64,000 nt of DNA from Aphis gossypii (Eukaryota > Arthropoda > Insecta > Hemiptera > Aphididae), in contig NC_065533.1 of assembly GCF_020184175.1 (NCBI RefSeq), positions 7,586,695 through 7,650,694 of the forward strand, in the 5' to 3' direction. Below the pieces are notes generated by a model. It made no database searches. It saw nothing but the letters and a program-made list of their open reading frames with translations, and was not told where the DNA came from. Position numbers and translations under genes: made by a program. How positions within the stretch are numbered: position 1 is the first letter of the stretch; each line of letters starts with the position of its first letter. This document shows, piece after piece, positions 1-14,033 of the stretch.

Positions 1-2536
1 ATTGAACTATGATTTACAATATTTTATTATACATTTTTATCATGTATTATTTAATGAAATAAGTGATTATATTATTATATAATATAATTATTTTACAATG
101 TGGTTTCGATGTACTCAAAAAATATACGACAAGTCTATTATAATATATTGTATTATTGTAGCATTCGTTCAGACGACAGACATTCAGTTGATAAAACTCA
201 GGCGTAAAACATTAAGTTCCATTAAATCTTTTTGACAAATTAATTCGATCAACAATCATCAGTCGCGGTACTGCTGTATAGTTATGTTACTTGTATTATA
301 ATATTGTGCTTTGAATTTCAATTAATTATTTAATTGAGAACAATTTAAGTAATCTATAATTTATTATTATATATTTATATCGATTATTATTTATTATTAT
401 AGTCATATTATAATAGTATAATACAGCATATTATATTATAATATACAACCGAAACATAATTCGAAAACGTTTGTTCTCACTTTTTATAAATATATAATAC
501 CTATTATGTATGTAATTAAAATGTTTTTTCGACTCATTAATTATGTTTTGACTATGAGTAAACACTTAAGCGTGTCTTGCTAAATAAAATCTACGTTTAA
601 TCAGCTGATGAAACGTCACTGGCAGTGGTTTTTAATAATGTTCGTCCGCATAAAAAATGAGAAGTGTTTATAAAATATATAGTTACTATGCAACGATGAC
701 AACACTCGCGAGTTGCGTAAAATACTCATACAAGTGGTCACTGAATTAAACGCGGTATACGTACCCACAACGGTGGTATAACAAGTGGCCTTCTCGTAAT
801 AATAATTATTGTATATATTTATCATTAATTTTTCTGTTGTATCACACTATTTCATTTATTAGTTTTATTATTATTTTTTAGTTTAAGTTAGGTACAATCA
901 TAAAAGTTAATATTAGTTTCTATTGGAAAATCAATAAATTACTAGGAAAATAAATAATTAAACACTGGTTATTAATTATTAATATAATTATTATTACTAT
1001 TCAATGATTGCCATTGCATTTAAATGTAATTAAGTCAATTGAGATGGCCAGCATCTATAATAATTGCATTGTATAAACTATAAATCACTTTTAAATTATT
1101 TGATAATATTATTTAGATGTGTAAAAAAAGCTATTGAATTATATACAAAACAAATTAGAGGTAAATACAAGTGTTTAATTAAAAGTTTCAATTTGTTTGA
1201 AAAGTTTCAGCAAAGTTTCATTAAGTCAGTGAAAACATGACATTTTACATCTCTGTTTCAGTACAAATACTATTTGAACACTTCCATTTCATCCTCGTGT
1301 CTTTAAGTTTCTGAATAAAACGAAATTTATTACTGTCTTATAATATTAGGTCTTTACCTCGTTCACTTTTATAATTTTAGTTTCGTTATTTTCCATTTTA
1401 TTATATTATTAAGTGACGAATAGTTAGTGCGACGACTGCAAACTGCAAATCTAATCAAATCGTTATTCTCTCGTATCTGGTATCTAAGTTACTATTAACA
1501 TCCGGAAAATCCGATAAAAGTTCGACAAATATCAACAGATTATTTTACTCATATTATCGATCGATTACAATTGGCAAAGTTGGAAAAAAACTCGAGCATT
1601 CTCAATCGTATTTTACCGGGACAAACATTCACCACCGAAATGCGCTGACCTATACTATTTTTTATATTCATTTTTATCATTTTCATTATAACCTACTATA
1701 TCTAAGTATATTATTATTAATAAGTATTTTATTTTAGCATTTGCAGTATACCAGAATAAAAATTATTTTATAGATTCTGAAACAAAATAGTTGTTATCGA
1801 AATACATTTTGAAATGATTAACTGGAAATTACGACGTAGTATTTTATCTTGAATACGCGTTATCGACGATCGATAATACGACACAGTATACACTATAATA
1901 TCATACTATATACATTTATCTCGTATTTAATTTAATTTTATGCATTCCTAGAAATTAAGTCATTAAAAACGCTGATATTTACTATCAAATACGATTATTG
2001 TTGGTGAGAGATTAATCATTTGAACCTAATTGATTTATAGAAATATAATAAAATACAATATAGTTATTAGTATGCATTACTTAATTACTCATATAGCATT
2101 TGTTTAGCATAATTCGTCGAAAAACGTTCATCTCATCACTTTTATCAAACTTCAAGTGCTGTTTTCGTATTTTTCAAAATATCTAAAATGAAACAATAAT
2201 CTACACTATAAAATATTTTGTATACATAGTATACACGCGTTTGTAAACGAGTTAACTGGTGATGACATTTTATGACTGACGGCTATATTTTATTTAGTAA
2301 AATTTGTAATTTATATTCATGTATATGCCAACGCCTATTATATACATATGACTTTACTACCGACAAACACTATATATTCGTCGAACTTAAATCTACAGGT
2401 AGGTACTTATATTTTTAACAGCTTATAATATTAATTGTTATGGTAAATATTTGTTGACGGTTAGTAGTATTTTCGGCTGCACGTTACATGCTTCCAAAAA
2501 AAAAGTATATTTTTCAGGTAGTAAATTTTACCGGTA
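1..2536. other. AT-rich spacer, no gene seen
   Basis: Only short chance open frames are present. I see no splice-bounded coding run, no structural RNA and no clear transposon ends. The stretch is dominated by A/T runs and TATA-like words. Confidence 0.6.
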
Positions 2537-3285
2537 ACTTGCGTCCCGTTTTGACGACGCAAGTCGGTTATATAATATAGTACAACTTGTTGGTTGTTAG
2601 ATTCGATAAAATATAGCAATAACGCCGATAATCTTTTGTGTTTAACTTGCGTATTGGTTGTATTTTATTTTCGCATTTTACTTTTATTCAGTACAATTTG
2701 CCTTAATATACCAATAGTTATCTTTAATACAATAAGTAAATTTAATAAAATACAAGTTTTTTTAAGCCATGGAAAAAATGTGTAGTTCTAAATTAAGTTG
2801 CAACAAACGGTTTGTTGGTTTGTATATATATAATTAATGGCTATAAATTTGGATAGCTTTTTTGGTTTTTTATTTTTACCTCTTGAGATGGTAAGTGAAG
2901 TGTTTAAGTTTTATTTTATGACTATTAATCCAACTAGTAGTGAAGAATTTACATAATTAACAGATTATATTTTAGATAAAAAAAAAAAAATAATAAAAAT
3001 TAGAATTCCTAAATAAACAAATCGAAAGTTTTAAAAAAAGAAATTTCTCCATTAAATATCATAATAAATGTTTCGTTTAAATTTATACCTACCATATTTG
3101 AATTGAATATATAAATTTTTTTATTATTTTAAATTATATTAGGTACCTATTTACCTATACAAAATTTGAATTGAATTGATAATCACTATTATTATGAAAC
3201 TGTTATGCTATAAATTAAAATAATATCATTGTATTTTTTTAGTAACTTATTGATATCGATTATATCGATATTTTCGGGACGCAAC
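2537..3285. mobile_element. Possible small terminal-repeat element
   Basis: The words TTGCGTCCCG near 2540 and CGGGACGCAA near 3276 are exact reverse complements about 740 bp apart in AT-rich DNA. ACGCAAGT-type words also lie just inside the left end and just outside the right end. This would fit a non-autonomous DNA transposon, but I could not define a target duplication and no transposase is present. The match is only 10 bp, so chance is possible. Confidence 0.25.
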
Positions 3286-3678
3286 TAACCTACTGATAAT
3301 AATTTCAGACGCAAGTAGTATGTGCTCCCGTATTTTCAACGATATTATTTACCTTTTTGAAGAACATTTATGTATATATATATATATAAGTATATATTTT
3401 ATTGAGCATTTAAATCCATATACCTATACTTCTTATAAATTAGTAACTGTACAATCAAACGACGATTCATCAGCACAATTTAGTATCACACTATTGCCAA
3501 ATATTATCATAGTAATTTATTTAATATCTTTATTTTGTTTTTATCCTAATACGCTTATACGTTTTAATAAATATACCTATATAGACGTAGGTAGTACAAA
3601 ATAATATTATTAGAACGTAGATCTGCAGTATAGCGTGAAGCGAGTCGGGTCGTTTTTTTCGTGTGTCTTTACTCTATG

Positions 3679-3863
3679 CAGTGGTTATCAAACTGGGTGC
3701 CGTAAATTACCATAAATTACCGATTGCATTGAATTGTGATATAAGAAAGTAAATTATTAATTAATTCAAAACAATTTTGTTCATCTAAAAAGAAGTCAGT
3801 GTGCCGTGAAAATTTTTTTAAGTTTACGGTGTGCCGTGTATAATAAAAGTTTGAAAACCACTG
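3679..3863. mobile_element. hAT-type miniature element (185 bp)
   Basis: The element starts CAGTGGTTATCAAACTGG and ends AGTTTGAAAACCACTG, imperfect inverted ends of the kind found in hAT miniature elements. GTGCCGT-type words recur inside near both ends. The flanking octamers, ACTCTATG on the left and TTCTATAG on the right, look like a decayed 8-bp target duplication. It has no coding capacity. Confidence 0.7.
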
Positions 3864-5009
3864 TTCTATAGATATATATATATACACACGTACAGTATAT
3901 AAATTATATTATACGCATCGAACGAGGGTCGAAAATGTACGGACAAAAAGACGGTGCCGCAGCTGGAAACGGCGTACCTATAGACGGATTTGGCCTTGGG
4001 TTACACGAGGCGTTCGGTGGCGGCGATCACTTTTTTCCTATATATACGCGTCTTTTCGTCGAAGGGTGTGCGGCGACAAGAAAACGCCGACTTTTTAATT
4101 ATCGTCGAAAACACACGGGTCGGTTTTGAGGGTGAGTATAGTATACTCACGCTGCACGTACAGTAAAGCAGTACAGTGTAGCTACAGTGTATATTCCATC
4201 CTAATATAATAAATACGAATGAGCAACGCGCTACACACACGAACCTCAGGCCCATCGTGAAATGTGGATCCGTTTTCGAATATAACGCACTGACGGTTCT
4301 CACGATAATAACAATACGCGCCCAATGTTACACCGACAGAGTGATGGCGCACACAAATAGAATACCTTGTAGCGACCAACGTACATCCAAAAAATATTAT
4401 TTAATCATATATATATATATAGACATACGTAGTAGTTATTATTATACACTCGATTATATTCGACGAGGTTGAAACTCGCCACATTAAAAATAAGATCGTA
4501 TAAAGTATATAATATGTACCTACGTTAATTTTTCGTGTATCGGTAGGTAAATTTTTATGTACCGTAGATATACATAGGTATGTGGTATTAAATCGGGTTC
4601 AATCGTTCAAAAATAAAACATCGTTACAGTTTTATCGTAGTGATTTTATACTTCTATATTCATTCGTTAATATACAAACTTATAACACTATATATCTATA
4701 TCTACTATACATAAATTGACATACAATGATCACAATGAATATATATGTATCGTAGTTATGAAAACGAATAATTGTCCAAACAAATTTATTTAAACAAATA
4801 TCTACAAATAAAAAGAACGTCAACGCGTTTAATGCGTTCTATATTGAACAAAATCGACAGACCAAATATACTCGTGTGAACTCTTTTAATTTGACAATCT
4901 ATTTTATAATACAAATTACAAAGGTGTTAGATATTATACGGTAGACATATTTAATCAATATCAGTTTGTACTGAGTGCCTACGCCGTAAGTACCGCGTAG
5001 GTATAATTC
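3864..5009. other. Spacer, no gene seen
   Basis: Short open frames occur on both strands around 3935-4470, but they overlap each other, lack splice context and show no recognisable domain. I treat them as chance frames in a locally less AT-rich patch. Confidence 0.55.
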
Positions 5010-5110
5010 TATATTATAGCAGCTGCGGCGGCGGCGGCGAATTCTACCGATCAATAAGTGTCCGCACTCCAGCACCGAAATTTTGGTAGCGTCCATAAGA
5101 TGCTGCTCTC
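5010..5110 (-). repeat. Dispersed GCC-rich repeat, copy 1
   Basis: Read on the minus strand, this block has a run of GCC triplets next to GAATTC and the words TTATTGATCG and CCAAAATTTC. A similar block lies on the plus strand at about 47375-47470, so the two copies are inverted and 42 kb apart. The preserved segment is about 90 bp long. Its function is unknown. Confidence 0.55.
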
Positions 5111-5379
5111 TATAATATTACAATAGCGAGAAAACGCTGTACGAATATTACGTGAACGTCGTTTTATGTTCTAAAAAAAAAAAAAAAAAATACTATAATT
5201 CTATACTGTAATATAATTTAATATGAATTTAATATGACTTTTAATGTTGTTTATGCCTGTATTGTATTATACGATTATATAGTATATATATATTATATAC
5301 ATAAATATATATTATATGTATAATAATGTATATTATAACAAATAAAATGTATACTGAATTTTGTATGAAATGGTTGGCA

Positions 5380-5879
5380 ACGCTTTTAAATTATGTTTAT
5401 GGGAGGAACACCCGGCTCCTACCATACGGGCCAATGGCGTTGGTTCATTGGTTGTTTGTGTGAGCAAACCCACAGCGCTTTACTCCATGGAAAAAATTAA
5501 GGCGTTGTCGGCTGTCTGCGCGTTATTCACGACACACTACTACGCTAGTACACTACACAGTGCACAGTCTCGTTTACTTGTTTGTCGTTTCATAACTGAT
5601 GAATTGTCCGTGTTTAATTTTTGTTTGAGTACAGTTATAAAATTTTGTTTACTTCACGAGGACTAAATATTTAATACTTTCAACATACCTACTGGACTGA
5701 TCAGTTATCAGCCGGTTAATACAAAGTATCTGTATACTGTACTAGAGACTCTCTTGCATTGTAGGCTCTCTATTTCTCTAGTAGCGTAGTGCGAGTTTCC
5801 TGCGGCTTGTGTTGTACGTTATTGCGTTCTCGTCTGCCGTTTACTACTACCACTATACTTCTAAGCAGATATATCTTTT
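5380..5879 (+). promoter_or_regulatory. Probable promoter and 5' UTR exon of the TPR gene
   Basis: This patch is richer in G+C than its surroundings. It has a CCAAT box (5431-5435) and an inverted copy, ATTGG (5447-5451). It ends at a strong donor, TTTT|GTAAGT at 5880. The next exon begins after TTTATTTACAG at 7561 and carries the start codon, so a non-coding first exon ending at 5879 is likely. The transcription start is not determined. Confidence 0.4.
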
Positions 5880-7643
5880 GTAAGTATGAACTTTAATATT
5901 TTTATCATATTAATTAGTGTTATATTATTACCTATCAATACCTACCTATTAGGTATTTGCAACAAACATTACAAATAGTGACTTAAATTGACCGCAATTT
6001 CTAGTGGTACTAAGAAATATTATAATTTCTAACCAACCAATACTAACTTCATTTAAAAATCCCCACTCGCTCAACAAATTAATACATATATATATATATA
6101 TTTATATATAAAATCTTTTCAATTTTTTCTAAGAATTCACATTTATATTTTCATTTTAAAATGAGTTATAGCTGTATGAAAAATTAAATCTTTAAAATGC
6201 TATTTTAACTCTCTTCAAAATTTAAATATTAAAAATAGCCTACATGATTTGCTCATTAATATTCTTATCTATATGTTTGACAATAAGTTAATTGACTAAT
6301 ATTAAAACAAACATCATAATATGGATTCTGCCAAACATAAATTTGATATTATGATGTATGTTTTTAAAACTGAGATAGCACATGCAGATATAACATTTTG
6401 TTTACTATCTTATTGTTCTAGCCTTCTTGGTCTCAACATTGGTAAAAAATAAGACATGTGTTGATAATTACAATTTTGTGTTAAATAAATAACTATTACA
6501 AATAAGCACAGATTTTAATGCAATTATGTATATTGTAATTTTTTTTTTCGTTTAATATTTTAGAAGTGTTGTCGGTTATCTGAACAAATCATAATAGATT
6601 CAGGCTAATGGCAATAATTTTTATTACATTTTATTACAAAATGTATTGTTTATTGAAGTAAATATATATACTTTTGTAAGCTTTAAATTTTAGTGTTGTA
6701 TTATAAATTACAGTTAACCTATACTAAATATCTCTTTGAATTTTGTCACTTATTATATTCACTTGATTTAAATTGCTATTTAACATTTAACACCTATTAT
6801 CCCTATCTATCATCTATCTTAATAATTGTGTTTATACTTACCTAATAATTTAAACTATTCATTTTCATTCATTTATTATTAACTAATGGCCACTGTAATT
6901 TCTGTTCAACAATCAATTTTCAATCTTTTATTTGCAAACTAAAAGTTTAAAAATCTAGTATAAAAAATTTAAATGAAAAACAATACAAACAATAAAAATA
7001 AAATCTATAGCGTTCATTTAAAAGTTTTTTAATTTATCTTAACAATCATTAAACACTATGAAATTTATTATTAAAATTGCTTTGGCCATTTTAATTTTTT
7101 AAGATTTTCTAGTATAGAATAAATCATTTACAACTGTAAGTTTAATCCTAACTTCTTTAAATATTTTTAAGAAAGAAATTTGTATTAGTTATTTAAATAT
7201 TAATTTTTAAAATAAATGAGTCATTTTAAATTTTAAAACATTTAATTATCGTCTAAGTTTCAATAACTATAATTAACTATCTATTAAAAAATATTTGCAG
7301 ATTTTAGTTTTTATAGCTATTTTTCTACATCCCTAATTTTATAAATGGTTACATAGAAGTATTGTCATTTGTCAAAGAATATAACCTGAATAATTTTTTT
7401 AGATTGTCCTTTATGTAAATTGTTAAATAGTTTGTACCTATTGTCCTCTTATCTTTTTTTAATTATTTATTGTCTATAAGTGTAAATCATATTATAAAAT
7501 TATATGTGTCTATACCATATTCACTGTAATATATTACAATAAATATTTTGTTTATTTACAGGTAGTCCATTATCAAAATTCTGGTCATACGCTTGTGTGG
7601 ATCACTTGTTGTGTTTATTTGAAAATTCACACGTGTTTGAACT

Positions 7644-10600
7644 ATGGATACATTACCATCTGTAAGTTGTGTATTAACTATTAATAAATATAAATGAGTA
7701 ATTTCTGGGATTTTCTTACTATCATCTACATCATATTGATGAATAAAATTACAATTAGTATTACAAGTGAGTTACAGCAAATTAATAAAGTTAGATGTGA
7801 GCCGCCGAACAAAAATTTGACATTTTACATTTGTGTGTGTGTCTTATTAAAATATTGAATGAGATAATTGTCTAATAGTTTTTCGTTTGAAAAACATCAC
7901 TATAAGATTTTGATTAAGAAAATTTCAATTTAATTTTGGCATTGGTAAAGTTCTTAGATCCAACTTTAAAATCTAGTTAGTCAAGAGAGCTTGGAAAGCA
8001 AAAAAAAAGATTAAAGTTCTTTTAATGTGTGATTTGATGATGTGCAATTGCTGATGATTATTCAAGAGTATCAAATTGCATTTTTGTACTTAGGTTTAGG
8101 TAGTTGAAACAGTATATAATACACCTATCTATCAAAACAAAGATGAAAATGTAATTCAATTAAAAAAATTTAATCACTATATTTAATAGATAAATAGTAG
8201 ATCACGATGGACCCTGTAGATCGCTTTACCTATGCCTTAATTTTTGATAAACTAGTAAAACTAACTATATTAATTGTAATATTTATATTATTTATAGAAC
8301 ATAGTTTATTCAAAACTATCAAAATGTGAAGCACCAATATCTGTCATTACAAAAATCTTGTCAGAAAACGATCCTATAAAGTAAATAATTTACAGTTAAT
8401 AATATTATTGTATTTTAAGATATAGATTAATTTTTTTTAATTCTAAGTACTTGTATACATGAAAAATATAACACATAAGTATTTATTTAAATCTTATTCA
8501 AAATATAAACTGTTGATTTATATTTATTTGATATACTAAAACCTACTAGATTTTAACTGTGTATTGCATATTGTTTTTTTTTTTTTTAATGGGATAATGA
8601 TTCATGATCTATTATATCAGTTTAATAATGTTTAAGTATTCTATTTTTATATTACACTGCTGCCAGAGAGAAGGTTATGTCTTCTCAGTTCTCCTTCCAT
8701 TATTGTTGGTTTTTTTTTGCCCTATAAGAGTTGTATTTACTCATTATTATCTAGTACTAACTTTATAATATGGTTTATATTACAATATATTGGATATTAT
8801 GAACCGTATTTAATGTGGTACCTATTAGTTAACTTGTATGCAATCACTGAGGTAAAGGACTCATACAAGTTAACATGTTTTCCAGTAATTATTCAAAAAA
8901 AAGCTAGGTAATATAAAAATGTATTTGGAGAACTATGAATTTTTAATAATTTTTTTCCTATTTTGTGCATTTCACTCTTGTTCACATGTTAGTTTATATT
9001 TTATATTTATATTGAATTTGGAGTTACATTTTGATTTCATATTTTATAAGAATAAATAGCAATCAGCGATAAAATTTTGAACAAACTAGGTTAATAACGA
9101 ATGATGACAATAATAGAGGAGCGTTGCTAACACTTATTGGGTCCTTAAAAAATGTGTTTCATCAGTTCAATGTATTTTTTGATTGTGATCATTTATTATA
9201 ACTTCCAAATTCAGTATTGCAACACTAGTATTACATGTATCATTCAATTATTGTCTTTAAAATGAATCGTTTTTATTTTTTTAAGATTTGAAAATATCTC
9301 CAACCAGTTTAAAGCATTAGGATTTACAAAAGTAAAAGATTTGGCAACAATGACCTTAAAAAGAGCTAGCTCAATAAAATTGAGTGGTAATTCTTCAACA
9401 TTGCTTTATAGAGCTTTAGAGGTAAGAATTAATACCAAACAACATGTTTTAAATTATATTTTAATAATTTGTTTGTTTTTGTTTTTTAGATGTATGATAA
9501 ACACCTTGGTAAGTTTTTATCAATAATATTATAAGTTTTTACACTGCCCAGTAAAAGAGCTTAATATGTTGACCTGACAAAAATCAAAATATAAAGTTTA
9601 ACAAATGTTTGTTTAGTAGAATTGATTTTGTGTTGTTAGCTTTAGTGTTATAGTGAATTCATCTATTATCAAAGCTAAAGATTTAAAATATTATCCATGT
9701 TTAAGTAATAGTTTTTTTTTCGATATTTTTAAGCTACATATTATGAGTATTTTCAATTTGTAATATTCTATAATATTCTCATAATATTTAAAAAAAAAAA
9801 AAAAAAAAATGCACATTTTAAGTATAAATAATTGTCTTATCTTAAACATTAATATTAGGACAATTATTCCTAATATTAGATGAAAACCAAAAAATTGATT
9901 CTACTAAATGGAAATTTACTATGTTAAATGTTTAGCGTTCATTCTTGTACACTTGTCCTCTTCTCTAAACATGGCCCTGGTTGTGCTTTATTAATCATAC
10001 TGATCTAGCTTATAATGCAATTTATAAAGATTTATATGTCTTATAATCAGATATAAAATTATTATGTATTAATTTTTTTTTTCGAGTTTCGTTTAGATTA
10101 TTTTTATTTATACATAATATTTTAATTGTCCATTATACTAATATTAACATTTAATCTTAATGCGAACAATGTGGGCAAAAACTGGCTAGATGTAGAAACT
10201 TTCCGAAAATTCCCAAACCAAGTATAATTTTACAATATAACTTAAGGTGAAATTAAGGTTAATTTAAAAATATCATTATTTACCACGGAGCTCGCATATC
10301 CTCTGTTAAGTCCTCCCAAGGAAGGTACATCTTACAGTTTGGGAACTGCTGATATACACAATAATATTTACTAAACGTTAAGATTAATTTTAAGGTACAA
10401 CTTATTTATACTGTGAGTTTTTAGTATGTTCATACCATTCTATAGTAATACAGCATTGACTTAAAAGTTAATTATATTAAAAAGTTGAATATAATTTCAG
10501 TATTACGAAATATTCATATAATAAATGTAATAATTTTGGATAAAATTAAATCAACCAACCGTAATACTATGATTTGTAAAATAAATTACTTTAGTAGAAT

Positions 10601-13409
10601 TGTCAAAAACTATATTATGGATTATACTAAGTTATTTAGGTTGAGAGACCACTTTTGCTTAAAATCATTTTTTTTTTTGTATGTATTGATTTACCATTGA
10701 AATATTGAAATAGATACATTACAATGACTAACTGAAGAACCAGGTAGACTCAACAATTTTTGTTTTCAGAGATCCAAAATTCATATAACAAAGTTTGTTT
10801 TGGGCCCCAATTTAATTGAAATTTATATAAAAAAAAAATTGTTGATATTATAATTCTTTTTGAAATACCTTTGGTATAAATTCAATTAATTTCATCATAG
10901 TTGGTCCACACTATTAAATAATATTATATATTGTTCAACTAGGGTAAAAATTTAACAAATTATTGAAAATTTGTTACACTTCTTTTTTAATATCAAAACT
11001 AAAATTAGTGTTTATTTGGTAGTTTTCTTACTTCTTATCTTACTAAATTTATTGTTTTCTACATATTTCGAGTTTCACTGTAAAATTATGTATTTAAAAT
11101 GCATTAACCTATAACTATACTCAACAACAATTTGTTCAATCTGCAGGACACTACACATAGTGTTTCCTCTGAGATCACTCGACCAACTGTAGACCTCTAT
11201 TGTTGATAATTGGTTGGTTTACTACATATGCCATTAATTATTGTCAAATAAAAAAATTTGACCTAGGTTGCGGCAAACGCTTAGTAATCATGTACACAAT
11301 CAGTATGTACTGTTAATAGAACAGTAGTATAGTCTTAATGCTTAATAAGTTTTCCACAAATCTGTAGACTAGAATAGAATGTTTGCTAGCTTGAAGCTTC
11401 TGTTCCATTACATTTTGTTACAGAACAAAAACTCTATTTAATTTTATATGCTATAAATTAATTTATTAATTACTAAAATAACTAAATGCTAAAAATGTCA
11501 ATGTTATAAATACTTATTATACTTTTTATATTTAGATGATCTTCAAACATCTGCAAAATTAGAAAATCAATTTGGAAATTTTATCAGAACTCAACAAATA
11601 TGTAAAGAATTACTTAACCTTACACCTTTTGATGTAAATGTTATAAATCTATTGGCTGAATCATATTTTAAATGCGGGAACTATGAAAAATCTCGTAGTT
11701 ACTTGATAATAGCAAACATTTTGGATCCAAATTCTTTCCAAATATTGCTTAACCTTGCATGTAATTATTGGAAACAATCTAGGTATGATTACGCAAAATT
11801 TTTCATACTTGAAGCTATAAAGAAGTCAACCAGTTTTAATATTTGTTGGATTTATTATGCTGAAATATTAGTTAAAACAAATGATATAGCAATGGCTGAA
11901 TTTGTTTATAACCAGATTTTAAGATTACAACCGGATTCATATACTGTACGAAACAATTATGGAAAATTCCTTCTCTCACAAAACAAAGTAGAAAATGCTA
12001 AAAAGCAATTTAAAATTGCCCAAAAAAGTGCCAATAATTGTGAAGCTTTGAGTAATTTAGGAGATGTATATTATACGACTAAGAAATATGACAAAGCTAT
12101 TTTAAATTATCATAAAGCTTTAGAAATAAATCCTAATTTGGAAATAACTTTGTTTAATTTGGGAATGGTTTATTTACAAATAACTGAGTACCAAAAAGCA
12201 GTTGAGGCATTTGAAAAAACTATGAAATTGGATTCAGAAAATGCTGCAGCTTTAAGATATTTAGCAATTGCATATTGTTATTTAGATAACATGTTAAAGT
12301 CTGTAGAAACCTACAAAAGATGTTTGGAATTATTACCTGATGATTTGGAAGCTAATTTAGAATTGGGTCTTATCTATTATCACAACCTAAACAATTTGCA
12401 TGAAGCAGAAAATTATTTTAAGAAATGTATACAATTGTGTCCAGAAAGAGAAGATTTGTACAAGAATCTTCTCGGAGTTTATCAATATTTAAATAAACGT
12501 GGAGATGCATCAAATGTTTTCGTGTCATTAGGTGATTTATTTTTGAAAAAATCTGATCTAGAAAACGCAAGAAATGCATTTACATCTGCTTTGTTTTTAA
12601 ATCCTATAAATGATGTTGGTCATTGGAAACTCGGAGTTACTTTGCAGAAACTGGGTCATTATGATTTGGCTATAATTAGGTAATTATTAAATAAATGTTT
12701 GTCTCATTATATATTAGCTATCTATAGGGTCTTGGTAAACCTAAGTTAAAACAATTTAACTTTTTGCTTCACCTTTTAACTTTTTTAAATTATTAATGAT
12801 ATATATTATCCTCTATGTTTACTTTTATTTTTGACTTGTCTTACTCTTCATATTTATTTAGTACAAACTTTTGCTTCTCTCAGTTTAATATTTGTTTGCT
12901 TATTATTAGTATGTACTTACCTCATAATATTTCTTTTGATTTACATAATTTAGTGCTTTAGGAATATTTATATTCAATTACTTTAATAATAAACAATTGT
13001 GAGATGGTTGTTTTACATATTACTTCAATATTTGATATAATTTATTTCTGTTTATATTTACATGTATACATATAATCATTATTATAAATTTTTATGTTTT
13101 TGTTGTTGATAATAATACATTACAACTGTTTTATTTCATTTTAGACTTCAGTTTAAGATACTATAATTGAAATATGTTAACTAGTGCTATCTTTGTTATT
13201 CATTTCTATAACATGGTACTTAGTTTAATTAATTCCTATTATTATCCTTTTAAAATATATCTATTTAATATAATTAATTATAACTGATAATTTTATCATA
13301 TTTATTTATTTATTATTTTTTTTTTTTTGTTAATAGGTATAAGAAAGCTGATGAATTGTCACAAAGCTTAGGCCATCGTTCATGTTATTCTGGAGTTAAG
13401 AACAAATGA
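7644..13409 (+). CDS. TPR-repeat protein, 490 aa, complete
   Basis: Coding exons: 7644-7661, 8298-8380, 9286-9421, 9490-9508, 11536-12679 and 13337-13409 (stop). All have GT/AG borders and the phases join without a break. The upstream exon piece 7562-7643 is 5' UTR. The first ATG after that acceptor gives a short N-terminus (MDTLPS). Residues about 115-470 are a solenoid of roughly ten tetratricopeptide repeats, with recurring A-x-Y and N-L-G-x-(V/A)-Y patterns. The clearest repeat reads NLGDVYYTTKKYDKAILNY. The N-terminal 90 residues are lysine/serine-rich and unclassified. TPR arrays act as protein-binding scaffolds, so a role in a complex is likely, but I cannot assign an ortholog. There is no signal peptide or membrane segment. 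Exon 4 is only 19 nt. A UTR intron (5880-7561) precedes the coding exons. Confidence 0.9.
9509..11535 (+). other. Large intron of the TPR gene
   Basis: This 2-kb intron lies between the 19-nt exon and the main TPR exon. It is AT-rich. A short open frame at about 10485-10700 has no recognisable content. I see no convincing nested gene or complete transposon. Confidence 0.7.
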
Positions 13410-13473
13410 TAACACTTATAACACGTTCAGTTTATCTTGGCCAATGTATTATAGGCCTATAATCAACAACGAC

Positions 13474-13479
13474 AATAAA
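13474..13479 (+). terminator. Poly(A) signal of the TPR gene
   Basis: AATAAA lies 65 nt after the stop codon and is followed by a T-rich stretch, as expected for cleavage and polyadenylation. Confidence 0.6.
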
Positions 13480-14033
13480 AATACATTTTTTGGCTTTTCT
13501 TGCATTTTGTCTTATAATAATTTTCATTTATTAATACTTTTTTAAAACTTAATAGTGTAATTTATGTAGTTTTACATATTTACTAAAAATACACATGACA
13601 TTATATTATTCATGATTTTTTTTTTTTACTTATGAATCTTTTTAATACACAAATACTCAGTTCAATCAATTATGAAATATTCTAATATATTCTAATGTAC
13701 CATAATTAAATTTTTTAGACAGAATATTATATAATAGTATAAAATATTTTAAATTAATATATTATATTCATTAAAAATGTTTTTGGTTATAATGGTTATT
13801 AAAATAAAACAGTAATTAATATATTTTGTTAAAGATTTTATTTAATATTAAATATTTTATGTAATACAAATATTAATACATAGGTATCATTTTGTCATAA
13901 TAATAGCAAAACATGATAACATTGAAATGGATTGTGTCATTGGCCTTTTTAATTTTTGTAGTTTTCGTAAGCAGAATTTAGACTTTGGTATATGTTGTTT
14001 ATTGTAGGTAAAATAAGCTTGTTTAGTTTTATA

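Noticed and set aside
3935..4472. Overlapping short open frames on both strands in a less AT-rich patch
   Set aside because: No splice sites, no domain, and mutual overlap; best explained as chance frames.
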